DNA from: Cafeteria roenbergensis
Lineage: Eukaryota > Sar > Bigyra > Bicosoecida > Cafeteriaceae
DNA length: 64,000 nucleotides
Assembly (NCBI GenBank): GCA_008330645.1
Contig: VLTN01000018.1
Coordinates: forward strand, 124,001-188,000
Direction: 5' to 3'
The position numbers were made by a program, and so were the translations under genes. Below are positions 29,430 to 37,616 of this stretch, piece by piece. Position 1 is the stretch's first letter. Each line of letters begins with the position of its first letter. The notes below the pieces were generated by a model that saw nothing but the letters and a program-made list of their open reading frames with translations, was not told the origin of the DNA and searched no databases.

Positions 29430-30680
29430 ATGGCGCGCGCTGCGGCCCAAATCCGGGCGCGAACGCGGCTGGATGGCGTGAACCCTACCAGCCAGCCTGC
29501 TGCCTTCGAGGCGGACGGCCTCGAACCCGAGGCGGAGCTGCAGAGCGTGCTCGGGCGCAGCGTGTGCACCGAGGGCGTGGTCGGCTTCCTGGCGATGCTC
29601 ATCGGCCTCATTGCGAGGACGCAGTACAACCACCTCGCGCTGTACTCTGACTCGCGCGCAGGCGCACCCCTGGTTGCGCTGCTCATCGCGAGGGGGTCAC
29701 TCGGGTTCATTTGCTTGGGCCTGGGCGCCGTCGTGTGGTGGACCCAGGCAGCCGTGGTTTCGGAGCGGCACCGGAATCGGTTCGTGCTGCTGCTCATCTT
29801 GTCCAGCATCCTGAACCTGTGGACTGCGGTGGCAACGTGCATGGCCACGGCGCGCCTGGAGGAGGTGGCGTACGGAACGAACCGCTCGCTCGTCTCGGCG
29901 CAAATCGGCATCATCTGCTTCGCGCTGCTGGCCGACCAGATTTTCAGCGTGGTCTTTGTCGTGGGTCTGTGGCGCCTGGGCGACGTTGTGGAGGCAGAGC
30001 GCCCGGAACAGCGCATGAACAGGCGGCAGGCGCGACGAGCAGCGGCCGCTGTGGCGTCGGGACGCGGCACGGCAACTGACATGGACCCAGACTACTGGGA
30101 CGGGGACGAGCGCAGGCGGGCGGAGCATACTCGCGGCACGCAGCAGCACCGCCACCACAAGCACAGGCGCCCGGACCGCGCTCGCCGGGGACAGCTCGAT
30201 GCCGATGGCGCCTTCGACGACAGCCGCGCGGGGGCCACGGCGCCGCACGAGGGGGCGCACTGGCCGGTGGGCAGCGCAGACACCCCAGCGCCGCACCGCC
30301 ACGGGGGAGGCGCCAGCGAGGACGACAGCGAGGGTGGCGACGACCACCGTGTGGAGCTGGCGCTCGCCCTCTCGGCCTCGGAGGTTATGCACCGGGCCGC
30401 GGCGCGGACGCAGGCGGCGGGCGACGCCGGCCTCACTCCGGCCGCGTCCGCGCTGGACACCCCGCAGGCGCGCGGCGAGGCCGCCCAGCGTGCCCGCGGG
30501 GGCGCGTTCGGCGCGGAGCCCCGGGCGGACCCCCGAGCGGCGTCCGAGCCGCGCGCGGGCCGCGGCCACGCTCCGCGCGGCGGCGCGCCGGGTGCGCCTC
30601 ACGTCCGCTCGCGGTCCTCAGGCGGCGCCATTGCGGTGGCGGATCCGCACCCGGCGGCCTCGGCCCCGCCGCCGAGCTGA
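29430..30680 (+). CDS. Four-helix membrane protein with long disordered tail, 416 aa
   Basis: Single exon. Four hydrophobic segments (about 48-63, 78-107, 116-140, 150-180), including GVVGFLAMLIGLIA, GSLGFICLGLGAVVWW, FVLLLILSSILNLW and IICFALLADQIFSVVFVVGLW, are followed by more than 200 residues of low complexity. The tail is rich in Arg, His, Asp, Ala and Gly. Both termini are probably cytosolic. No family is recognised. The architecture (four spans plus polar tail) resembles the protein at 59060-60596, but I see no convincing sequence similarity. Confidence 0.75.
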   Translation: MARAAAQIRARTRLDGVNPTSQPAAFEADGLEPEAELQSVLGRSVCTEGVVGFLAMLIGLIARTQYNHLALYSDSRAGAPLVALLIARGSLGFICLGLGAVVWWTQAAVVSERHRNRFVLLLILSSILNLWTAVATCMATARLEEVAYGTNRSLVSAQIGIICFALLADQIFSVVFVVGLWRLGDVVEAERPEQRMNRRQARRAAAAVASGRGTATDMDPDYWDGDERRRAEHTRGTQQHRHHKHRRPDRARRGQLDADGAFDDSRAGATAPHEGAHWPVGSADTPAPHRHGGGASEDDSEGGDDHRVELALALSASEVMHRAAARTQAAGDAGLTPAASALDTPQARGEAAQRARGGAFGAEPRADPRAASEPRAGRGHAPRGGAPGAPHVRSRSSGGAIAVADPHPAASAPPPS

Positions 30681-30942
30681 TTGCCCGCGCAATCCCTACC
30701 ACGCGACTGAGTGGATGATGCGTGGACACCGCGTGGCTGCGACTGCGCTGTCGGTCGGCATGTTCCGGCACTGTGAGCCACAGCTTGGGCTGCAACGACT
30801 GTCGCGCGATGCTGCTCTGCCGCGTAGCCGGCCTCGCATGCCACTCTCCGCCCTCCAGTTAAGGCCGCCAAGCACAGCAAACTCTTCGATTTGGCCTCGG
30901 CTGTCCCCTCCCCCACGGGGCGTGGCGGGGAAGGCCTCCACA

Positions 30943-31845
30943 ATGGCGGCGGCCAAGAGCAATGCAGTTGCCCAAGTTGCCGACGCGCTGTTTGGCACGG
31001 CCGCCCATAGCTTGCGCATCGCCGTCGTCAGGGAAGGCCCCCGCGGACGAGTAGCAGACCGCAAGCCCAGCATGGGGCGCGTGTGGCCTCCCATCGAGGC
31101 TGGAGCGCTTGCGGCGTCCTCGACGGCTGGCGGGCAACTGTGGGTTGGCTCGCTTACGTCGGTCGCGCGCCCCGAGCGCCTGCCCCCGCTGGGAATCGGG
31201 TGCGTTGTGTCGATTGTTGACGAATTGTCCACAGCGAGCGCCGCCGCGGGGCGGCTGGGGCGGCTGGGCGTTGTTCACGAGGTGATCGTGGTGCGCGACC
31301 GTCCCGACGCGGCCGCCTTGCTGGCCAGCGAGTGGCCGCGAGTCCTGGCCGCGTTCTCGTTGGCAAAGGGCAGGGGAAAGTCTACGCTGCTGCACTGCCA
31401 TGCCGGGATCAGCCGCTCGGTTGCAACCGCCCTCGCTGTGCTCACGGCCACGGAGGCTGCAGGCGGCATGGGCCAACCCCTGCCCGTGGCAGCGCGCGCA
31501 GTGCTGCTCGGCCGGCCACAGGCTCGGCCCAACGACGGCTTAGTTGGGGCGCTGCTTGGTTGGGGCGCTGGCGGCGGTGGGGCCGGCTCTTCGGGCGCTG
31601 GCTTGGCAACAGCAGGCTCGCATCGGTCAGCAGCTGATGGGCCGGCTGGGCCAGGGCGCACGGACGACAGGAGTGTTGGTGGTGTGCCTCGCCCGGCTGG
31701 AGCCGAGCGACCATGTGCGGCCTCGCCTCCTGCCGCGGGAAGCGTCGGCTCTTGCTCGGCCAGCGGCCCCGAGGCTGCTGCAACGGCACTGCTTGCCCTC
31801 CCCAGCATGCAGCGCTACTTGCCTAGCACCGCCGGGAAGCCCTGA
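30943..31845 (+). CDS. Dual-specificity protein phosphatase, 300 aa
   Basis: Single exon. The P-loop LLHCHAGISRS (about residues 148-158) is the HCxxGxxR(S/T) signature of Cys-based phosphatases. It is preceded by LWVGSLTSV, VSIVDE and a candidate general acid in VVRDRPDA, which together fit the DSP fold. The conserved Ser/Thr after Arg is present. The C-terminal ~120 residues are Gly/Ser/Ala/Pro-rich and probably disordered. Substrates cannot be inferred. The ATG at 30943 starts an Ala/Ser-rich leader; in-frame ATGs exist upstream, so the N-terminus is uncertain. Confidence 0.8.
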   Translation: MAAAKSNAVAQVADALFGTAAHSLRIAVVREGPRGRVADRKPSMGRVWPPIEAGALAASSTAGGQLWVGSLTSVARPERLPPLGIGCVVSIVDELSTASAAAGRLGRLGVVHEVIVVRDRPDAAALLASEWPRVLAAFSLAKGRGKSTLLHCHAGISRSVATALAVLTATEAAGGMGQPLPVAARAVLLGRPQARPNDGLVGALLGWGAGGGGAGSSGAGLATAGSHRSAADGPAGPGRTDDRSVGGVPRPAGAERPCAASPPAAGSVGSCSASGPEAAATALLALPSMQRYLPSTAGKP

Positions 31846-32245
31846 CGTTTGCCGCTCTTGCGCTTGTCGCCCCCCGAGGCCAGCGAGCGAGCGAACGTGC
31901 CGGAGGCGACTCCACCCGCGTCCTTCTGGCCGGCACCACTCGAGGAAGGCTGGGGCCGAATCGCGGGACGCCAACGCTTGTCCAACAGCGAGCCCGCTGA
32001 GTGCATTATCCAGCCTCTGGTGCGGCCGGCCACGCACACTCCAGTCGCACGGGCCGCTCACGCGCACTCGAGTCGCACAGGCCGAGCGCAGAGCAGAGCC
32101 GGCGCTGCCGAGGCCCGACGCCTCCCTCCACGCAGGTCGCCCACCGCCGAAGCCGAGCGTGCCCGATTGCAGCTCTCGCTCCGATAAGGACTCTGTCTGT
32201 GGGTGCTTGGCTCGCGCAGGTTGGTGCTTGGGGCGGGGGTGGAAC
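31846..32245 (+). other. Gap between phosphatase and RsmH-like gene
   Basis: 400 bp with no supported gene. It could hide a short first exon encoding an organelle leader for the methyltransferase downstream, but I cannot point to one. Confidence 0.4.
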
Positions 32246-33553
32246 ATGGCGATTGGCCGCGTCGTGGCGGCTGCCGGGAAGCACGTTCCCGTGATGCTGC
32301 ACGAGGCAGTCAGGGCCCTCGCCCTGGCTCCAGCGCTGGCGGCGGGAGATGGGCACGTGCTAGTTGACTGCACCCTTGGCAAGGGCGGGCACACTGGCCT
32401 GCTGCTGTCGTCGGTGGCGACTGCGCGCGTGCTGGGAATCGACCGCGACCCGTCGGCCCTGCAGGCGGTTCACGAGGACGGCCTCAGCGCCGGCGGTCGA
32501 CTCTGGCTTGCGCATGCGTCGTTCGCAGAGGCTGCTGGCCTTCGCGCGGCTGTGTGTGGCGAAGCCGGCTTTGCCGGGATGCTGGCAGACCTTGGCGTCT
32601 CGAGCATGCAGCTGGACGACGCCGCACGAGGGTTTTCGTTTCGGGGGGGGAGCGAGGCACTGGACATGCGGTTCGACCAGAGGCACCCTTCGCTAGTGGC
32701 GGCGGGTCGGTGGGGCGCCGGCGTGGTCGGCCGGCTCCCGGAGCGCGACGAGGCACGGAGCTGGCCGAACCGCCCAAGCATTGGTCCGTCGTGCCCCAGC
32801 AGCCGTCTGACTGCCGCGGAGCTACTGCAGGGCGTGACGGAAGCTACTCTGGAGCAGTCGCTCACTCTCCTGGGCAACGAGCCTCGGGCCAGCCGAATCG
32901 CTGGGGCAATCGGGAAAGTGCGGAGCCTGGCGCCGCTTCCACCACGCTTTGCCGTGGCGAAGAGGGCACGCGCCCAAGGGCAGGGCCAGGCGCTGCCGCC
33001 CTGGGCGACTTGCTCTGGGTTCGCCAGCCTGGTTGAGGCAGTGAGCGGCGGCCCGTCGCGCACCAAGACTCACGCCGCAACCCGCACCTTCCAGGCAGTC
33101 CGAATGCTCGTCAATGACGAACTCGGCCACCTGGCAACGTGGCTTGGCGAGGCCCCGCAATGCTTGGCACCGGGTGGCAGGCTCGCGGTGATCACCTTCC
33201 ACTCTGGAGAAGACGCGCTTGTGGCAGCCGCGTTTCGGCGCCTCGTCGCCACCGGTTGGTTTCGAAAGCCTGCGATTCACGGTGCCAGGGACTCCGCGCC
33301 GAGCTCGCACGAGGTCTCCAGAAACCCGCGCGCTCGGAGCGCGCGACTTCGGGTGCTTGAGAGGACGCTGGCCAGTGAGCAAGGACCGCTCTCGTGGAGC
33401 CGCGAGGATCTTGTGGCATCGTTGCCGGCCACGCTTCGAACTGCAGTCGGAATTGCTGCTCGAGCGCAGACCGAGGCAGGGGGTCAGGGGCAGGCGGCTG
33501 CGCCTCCGCTTGCGTCGGCGTTGGACGCAGCTCGGCAGCGCCGCCGTCTCTAA
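32246..33553 (+). CDS. RsmH/METTL15-type rRNA (cytosine-N4)-methyltransferase, 435 aa
   Basis: Single exon. The family methylates C1402 (E. coli numbering) of small-subunit rRNA with SAM; eukaryotic members serve mitochondrial or plastid ribosomes. Motifs appear in family order: HVPVMLHEAV, the SAM site DCTLGKGGHTGLLL, GIDRDPSAL, LADLGVSSMQLD, RGFSFR, LDMRFD, TRTFQAVRMLVNDEL and PGGRLAVITFHSGED. Two insertions are unusual. About 40 residues lie between LDMRFDQ and LTAAELL, and about 25 lie before the TRTFQA block. Neither has GTGAG donors, so they look like real insertions and not introns. No clear targeting peptide precedes HVPVML, which suggests a missing first exon or an internal signal. 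Confidence 0.88.
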   Translation: MAIGRVVAAAGKHVPVMLHEAVRALALAPALAAGDGHVLVDCTLGKGGHTGLLLSSVATARVLGIDRDPSALQAVHEDGLSAGGRLWLAHASFAEAAGLRAAVCGEAGFAGMLADLGVSSMQLDDAARGFSFRGGSEALDMRFDQRHPSLVAAGRWGAGVVGRLPERDEARSWPNRPSIGPSCPSSRLTAAELLQGVTEATLEQSLTLLGNEPRASRIAGAIGKVRSLAPLPPRFAVAKRARAQGQGQALPPWATCSGFASLVEAVSGGPSRTKTHAATRTFQAVRMLVNDELGHLATWLGEAPQCLAPGGRLAVITFHSGEDALVAAAFRRLVATGWFRKPAIHGARDSAPSSHEVSRNPRARSARLRVLERTLASEQGPLSWSREDLVASLPATLRTAVGIAARAQTEAGGQGQAAAPPLASALDAARQRRRL

Positions 33554-34394
33554 CAGGCGCTCCTGATGACGCGGCGCGCGTTGGCTGCAGTAGCGGCGCA
33601 GAGAGGAAGGGAGAGAGAGACAGAGAGGCAGGGGCATGCGCGTTGGTCCGTTGACGGTAGCGCATCCCGCCGTGCAGACTTGCACGCATGCACTCAAAGC
33701 TCGGCAGAGCTGCCGCGCATGCACGCGAAAACGACCGTGCTCGAGCCGCGCAACGAAGCCAGCCCGCACGCTGGCCCTCAAGTCGCGTACTTGCCGCCGG
33801 GGGGTTGGGGCGCGATCCTGCCTTGTCGTGCGGGCAGTGGCGCAGGCTTCCGAGCAAGGCTGCGGCCACCCCAAGCGGGCGCCGAGCTCCGGCGGAACGG
33901 GTAAAGCAACGCAAAGCGCGTTAGCGTCACTGCGTCGGACTTCAGGAAGCAGCTGCTGCTGCCCCCCTTGCAGCAACACGCGTGGGCGCGTGCTGCCTTG
34001 GTCATCCCGGGCGCCGTCAAAGCCCGTCTGGGGGGTGCGCGGTGGCGCCACTGATGCCCGATGGGGCAGCAGCTCCTGGGCGAGTCCGGCGTCGAGTCCG
34101 CACCCTGTGCGGGTGGCGTCGCTGCTCCAGGGTCGCCGACTGCGTGAGCGTTGCCATGCTGCGCCTGGTTCGTGGCGCGTTGCCCAGAACCGCCACCTGG
34201 CTCGTTCTGCTGCAGAAGCAGCGAGATCGCCCGGCGGCACGAAGCGCCGCAGCATTGTGTCACCGTCGTCACGATGATCCGGCGGCCCCCGGCTCCCAAG
34301 CTGCCAAACCCCGCCCCGGGCCCGCCGCGCCTCGCAGCTTCCTCGGAATGGCATCCCACTGTGCTGTGCGTCGCGCTCCGTCTCCGCGAAGACC
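33554..34394. other. 841-bp gap without a supported gene
   Basis: A purine-rich stretch (GGAAGGGAGAGAGAGACAGAG) sits near 33603-33625. Open frames on both strands have no recognisable protein features. It probably contains the 3' end of the methyltransferase gene and the promoter of the next gene. Confidence 0.4.
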
Positions 34395-37310
34395 ATGCTG
34401 GCGCTGGCTGTCGCGACTGCAGCGGCGGCAACAGCCTCGCTGACCTTCGGGGTCGCGGCGCCTGGGCTCCCGGCCCGGCGCAGTGCCCTCGCTGCGGCCT
34501 TTCACGTCTCCCTGACTCTAGTACAGGCAGGCTTCTGGTGGAGATTCACGGGGGGGCGCTCAGTGTCTTGGCGCTGCTGGCTGGCCCTCGCGTTGCTGGC
34601 GGCGATCGCGCGCGCAGGACTTCGAGTCGGGACCGTGCTCCTCGACGAAACAGACGTGCTTGCTGATGTGGAGCTCCCTATTCTGGTTATGCACCGCCCG
34701 CTACAAAAAATCGTGTTCCGCCTCTACTTCGTCGGCGTGGGTATCATCCAAGTGGCGGTAAGAGCTCGCGCTCCCAGCGCCCGCGTGCCGCCTGAGTCAA
34801 ACGGGGCCGCTCCGCGTCTGGAATTCAGATCTCAGTGCCTTGTGTCCTGTTCGCCACTGTTCGGGACTCGCCCGCAGGTTCCGCTCTTGTTCTTTCTGCC
34901 GTACAACGTGGCCTACCAGCAGCGCGAAGCGAACGCCGCCGACCTCGTCAAGGCTGAGCGGGACCGGCAGCGGCTGGAAGCGGCCGTGCTGGCTCGCGCC
35001 GCGGCTCCAGCGCCACGGCTGCTCCCTGGGCTTGGTGGACGTCCGATGGTCCGAACGTTCTCGGAGCTTGAGCTAGCGGGCGGCGTGTCCCACAGCACCA
35101 AGGCTGGACAACGCATGTCATGGTGGAGCTCCCTGCTTGCATCCGACAGAGATGCAAGCTTGACCATGCAGTCGGGGCACGGAGACGCCACGTCTCCGCC
35201 TCTGCGGGCACCAAGCGCGACTGTGTCAACGCGCATCAGGGACCCAACGCTGCGGCACGCTTTGCGCATCGCACGAGCCGCGGAGCAGGTCCATGTTGGA
35301 GCCCAACTCGATCGGATGGAGCAGACGGAGCCCTCTCCGTGCGATGCCAGCGAGAAACGACCTGACGGGTCGGTCACCAGGACGCCCAGGGCTACCTCGG
35401 CCGAAGCTGCTCCGCCTGCGGTACCCGCTCGGCCGCCCCCCACACTCGCAGCCGCTCAGGCCGGTCGCCCCCTCGCGTCCGGGGCCTCTCAACCAGGCCA
35501 GACCCCAGGGCGGGCAAGGGATGGTATCGAGCGCAGCTCCGCTACCAGCCATTCGGAGCGCCCGCAAGGTGCCGACGCGCTCTCGAGTCGGGCGCTGGTC
35601 GGCGGGCGCGGCGCGAGGGGCGAGCAGTCACCTGCCGCTTTTCCGGCTCCGGTGTGGCGGGCGTGGGCGTGCTGCGGGAGCGTCGTGCCCCCGTCAGAGC
35701 TGGAGCTCTGGTACCTCGTTCACCCTGCCTCGCCGGGCTGGAACCCTCACGCTGACGCGCTGCCTTGGCGACACGTGTGCTGCGACCCCTCCGGCCGACT
35801 TTGGTGCTGGCGCAAGTCTGCCCGCCGGGTGGCTCCGTCTGCGGAGCTTGGGGGCTCGCAGCAGCCCAGCTCGGGGCGGGGCGCATCCTCGCAGGCTGGT
35901 GAGGGCGCCTTGCTGGTCCTCTCGGCTGCCAAATCGGACGGCAGCGACAGGGAGGCACCCCAAGACGACGACGGGATCGCCGCCACAACGACTGGCCAGT
36001 CGGTCTCTGGCGGAGTGCTCACTCCTGCTCGGACGCCTCGCCGGCTCCTCTCCAGGAAGCAGGCAGTGGCATCTACGCGGGTGGGCGCCGCCGCCCGATT
36101 CCGGATGGCTCGCGATGCCTGCATGTGCCTGTCCGCGCCGTGCTCGCGAGCGGCAAAGGGGGACTGCTGCAGGCAGGCGTGTACTCGCCGGGGAGCGGCC
36201 TGGCCGCCGGGCTTCATGACTGTGGTGGGCACTGGAATCGCGATTTTGAGCACTGCGGTTGGGAACGTGCCGTTCGAGACTGGCAGCCGTTTAACTCTGT
36301 CTGTCGCCAGCTTCGCAATCGCAGTGGCCTTTTGTGCTGCTGTCATCTTCGATTCGGCCCGGCGAGAAGGCTCGCGACGGCGGCTCGACGGCGGATCGCT
36401 GCTCGGCGCCCTGGTGATTCTCGACACAGCCATGGGAGGCTCGGGAGCTGCCTTGGAGATCGTAACGTCCCTCCGCTCCGTCGGCGGGCTGGTCTTCGTG
36501 GGGGCGCTCTGGTCTTACCAGATCGTGGTTTCGGGCGTGATCTGGGTGTGGCAGCTCGTCGCTCCCGCAGTCATGCTCCACCCGGACCATCGCCACAGCT
36601 TCCTGCTGGTTTTGGAGCTGGCAATGACGATGTTCACGCTGATGACGCTGGTCCTGTCGCAGCCGCTGACGCGGTGGGAGTTCTGGGTGTCGCTGCTGTC
36701 TCGGGCAGGGGCCCTGGTGCTTCTCAAGACCCAGGCCCCGGACGACCTATTTGCGATGCTCCGCGGCTCCCGTGCGCAGGCGCGGTACGCGACGGCTGCC
36801 CGCGGAGATTCGCTCGGGTCCAGAACGCTGCACTCGCTGGCCGTCGAGCAGCTCGCATGCGGGTGCGTTGCGGCCGTAATCTGCACGGAGCAGCTCCTCT
36901 GGGCCGTCGGGTGGATCGACATCCCGGTGCTGGCGCTCTCCACTGCGGAACCAGGGAAGGAAACGGACGCGCTGTGGTCGGCTCTAGCCGCCCTTGTCGC
37001 CATCGGGCTGATTGCCGTGCCGCTGGCTGAGACCCGCGTCCGGCAGAAGATGGCGAGGTCCAGGCTTCGGGCGGCCATCATCGCCACGCTCGCTGCGGTC
37101 CGGCTGGGCCAGGGATCCAAAGCCGGCACTACCTTCGTTGAGCCTGCCTCGGTGCCCCCCCGCGCGGAGGCCCCGTTGCCGCAGAGATTCGCCACTCAGC
37201 TGAGCATCGGCAGCTCCAACGCCGTCGAGTTTGCTGTGGTCGTGGTGTTCGCGGTGCTGGCGGGCGTTTCAGGCGTGTACAACGTCATGTCCAAGCACGT
37301 GACCATCTAG
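34395..37310 (+). CDS. Large multi-spanning membrane protein of unknown family, 931 aa, 2 exons
   Basis: Exons are 34395-34757 and 34878-37310. The 120-bp intron (GTAAGA/CCGCAG, phase 0) is a multiple of three without stops, so retention would only insert 40 residues. The N-terminal ~135 residues contain three to four hydrophobic segments that end FFLPYNVAYQQ. A long polar, Ser/Pro/Arg-rich region follows (about 165-580) with a Cys/Trp cluster (WACCGSVV, WRHVCCDPSGRLWCW). The C-terminal ~380 residues contain seven or eight more hydrophobic helices (GFMTVVGTGIAILSTAVGN, SFAIAVAFCAAVIF, FLLVLELAMTMFTLMTLVL, FAVVVVFAVLAGVSGVYNV). I recognise no family. A transporter or receptor role would be speculation. 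Confidence 0.75.
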   Translation: MLALAVATAAAATASLTFGVAAPGLPARRSALAAAFHVSLTLVQAGFWWRFTGGRSVSWRCWLALALLAAIARAGLRVGTVLLDETDVLADVELPILVMHRPLQKIVFRLYFVGVGIIQVAVRARAPSARVPPESNGAAPRLEFRSQCLVSCSPLFGTRPQVPLLFFLPYNVAYQQREANAADLVKAERDRQRLEAAVLARAAAPAPRLLPGLGGRPMVRTFSELELAGGVSHSTKAGQRMSWWSSLLASDRDASLTMQSGHGDATSPPLRAPSATVSTRIRDPTLRHALRIARAAEQVHVGAQLDRMEQTEPSPCDASEKRPDGSVTRTPRATSAEAAPPAVPARPPPTLAAAQAGRPLASGASQPGQTPGRARDGIERSSATSHSERPQGADALSSRALVGGRGARGEQSPAAFPAPVWRAWACCGSVVPPSELELWYLVHPASPGWNPHADALPWRHVCCDPSGRLWCWRKSARRVAPSAELGGSQQPSSGRGASSQAGEGALLVLSAAKSDGSDREAPQDDDGIAATTTGQSVSGGVLTPARTPRRLLSRKQAVASTRVGAAARFRMARDACMCLSAPCSRAAKGDCCRQACTRRGAAWPPGFMTVVGTGIAILSTAVGNVPFETGSRLTLSVASFAIAVAFCAAVIFDSARREGSRRRLDGGSLLGALVILDTAMGGSGAALEIVTSLRSVGGLVFVGALWSYQIVVSGVIWVWQLVAPAVMLHPDHRHSFLLVLELAMTMFTLMTLVLSQPLTRWEFWVSLLSRAGALVLLKTQAPDDLFAMLRGSRAQARYATAARGDSLGSRTLHSLAVEQLACGCVAAVICTEQLLWAVGWIDIPVLALSTAEPGKETDALWSALAALVAIGLIAVPLAETRVRQKMARSRLRAAIIATLAAVRLGQGSKAGTTFVEPASVPPRAEAPLPQRFATQLSIGSSNAVEFAVVVVFAVLAGVSGVYNVMSKHVTI

Positions 37311-37616
37311 CGTTTTGCCACACTGGCCGCCGCCCTTTGAGTCTCGGCGGCGAGCCGTGGCCTGGCGGACCAGAATGTTTCATGTTATTCTTGCAACGCA
37401 ATTGCAGCGAGTGTCGCAGGCCTCCCCGATTGAGTGCGAGGCCGCTCCTCTGTTTCGCCCACGAATCTGACGAGGAACAATGGTGCTGTTGGCACCGCAA
37501 GCACTGCGTTGCCGAGGTTGTGAGCGGGGCAGAGCGCGAGCATAGCGCAGGAACTTCCAGCAACGCAGGCGCGAAAAATAAGATCACATTCTGGGAGAGT
37601 GCTTGAACCGCGAACC
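37311..37616 (+). other. AT-richer gap upstream of the ankyrin-AAA+ gene
   Basis: 306 bp with no coding signal, less GC-rich than its surroundings. Likely 3' UTR of the membrane-protein gene and promoter of the next gene. Confidence 0.45.

Noticed and set aside
32690-32825. Intron inside the RsmH-like gene
   Set aside because: The extra residues are suspicious, but no GTGAG/GTAAG donor or CGCAG acceptor occurs at suitable places, while every other intron here has them.
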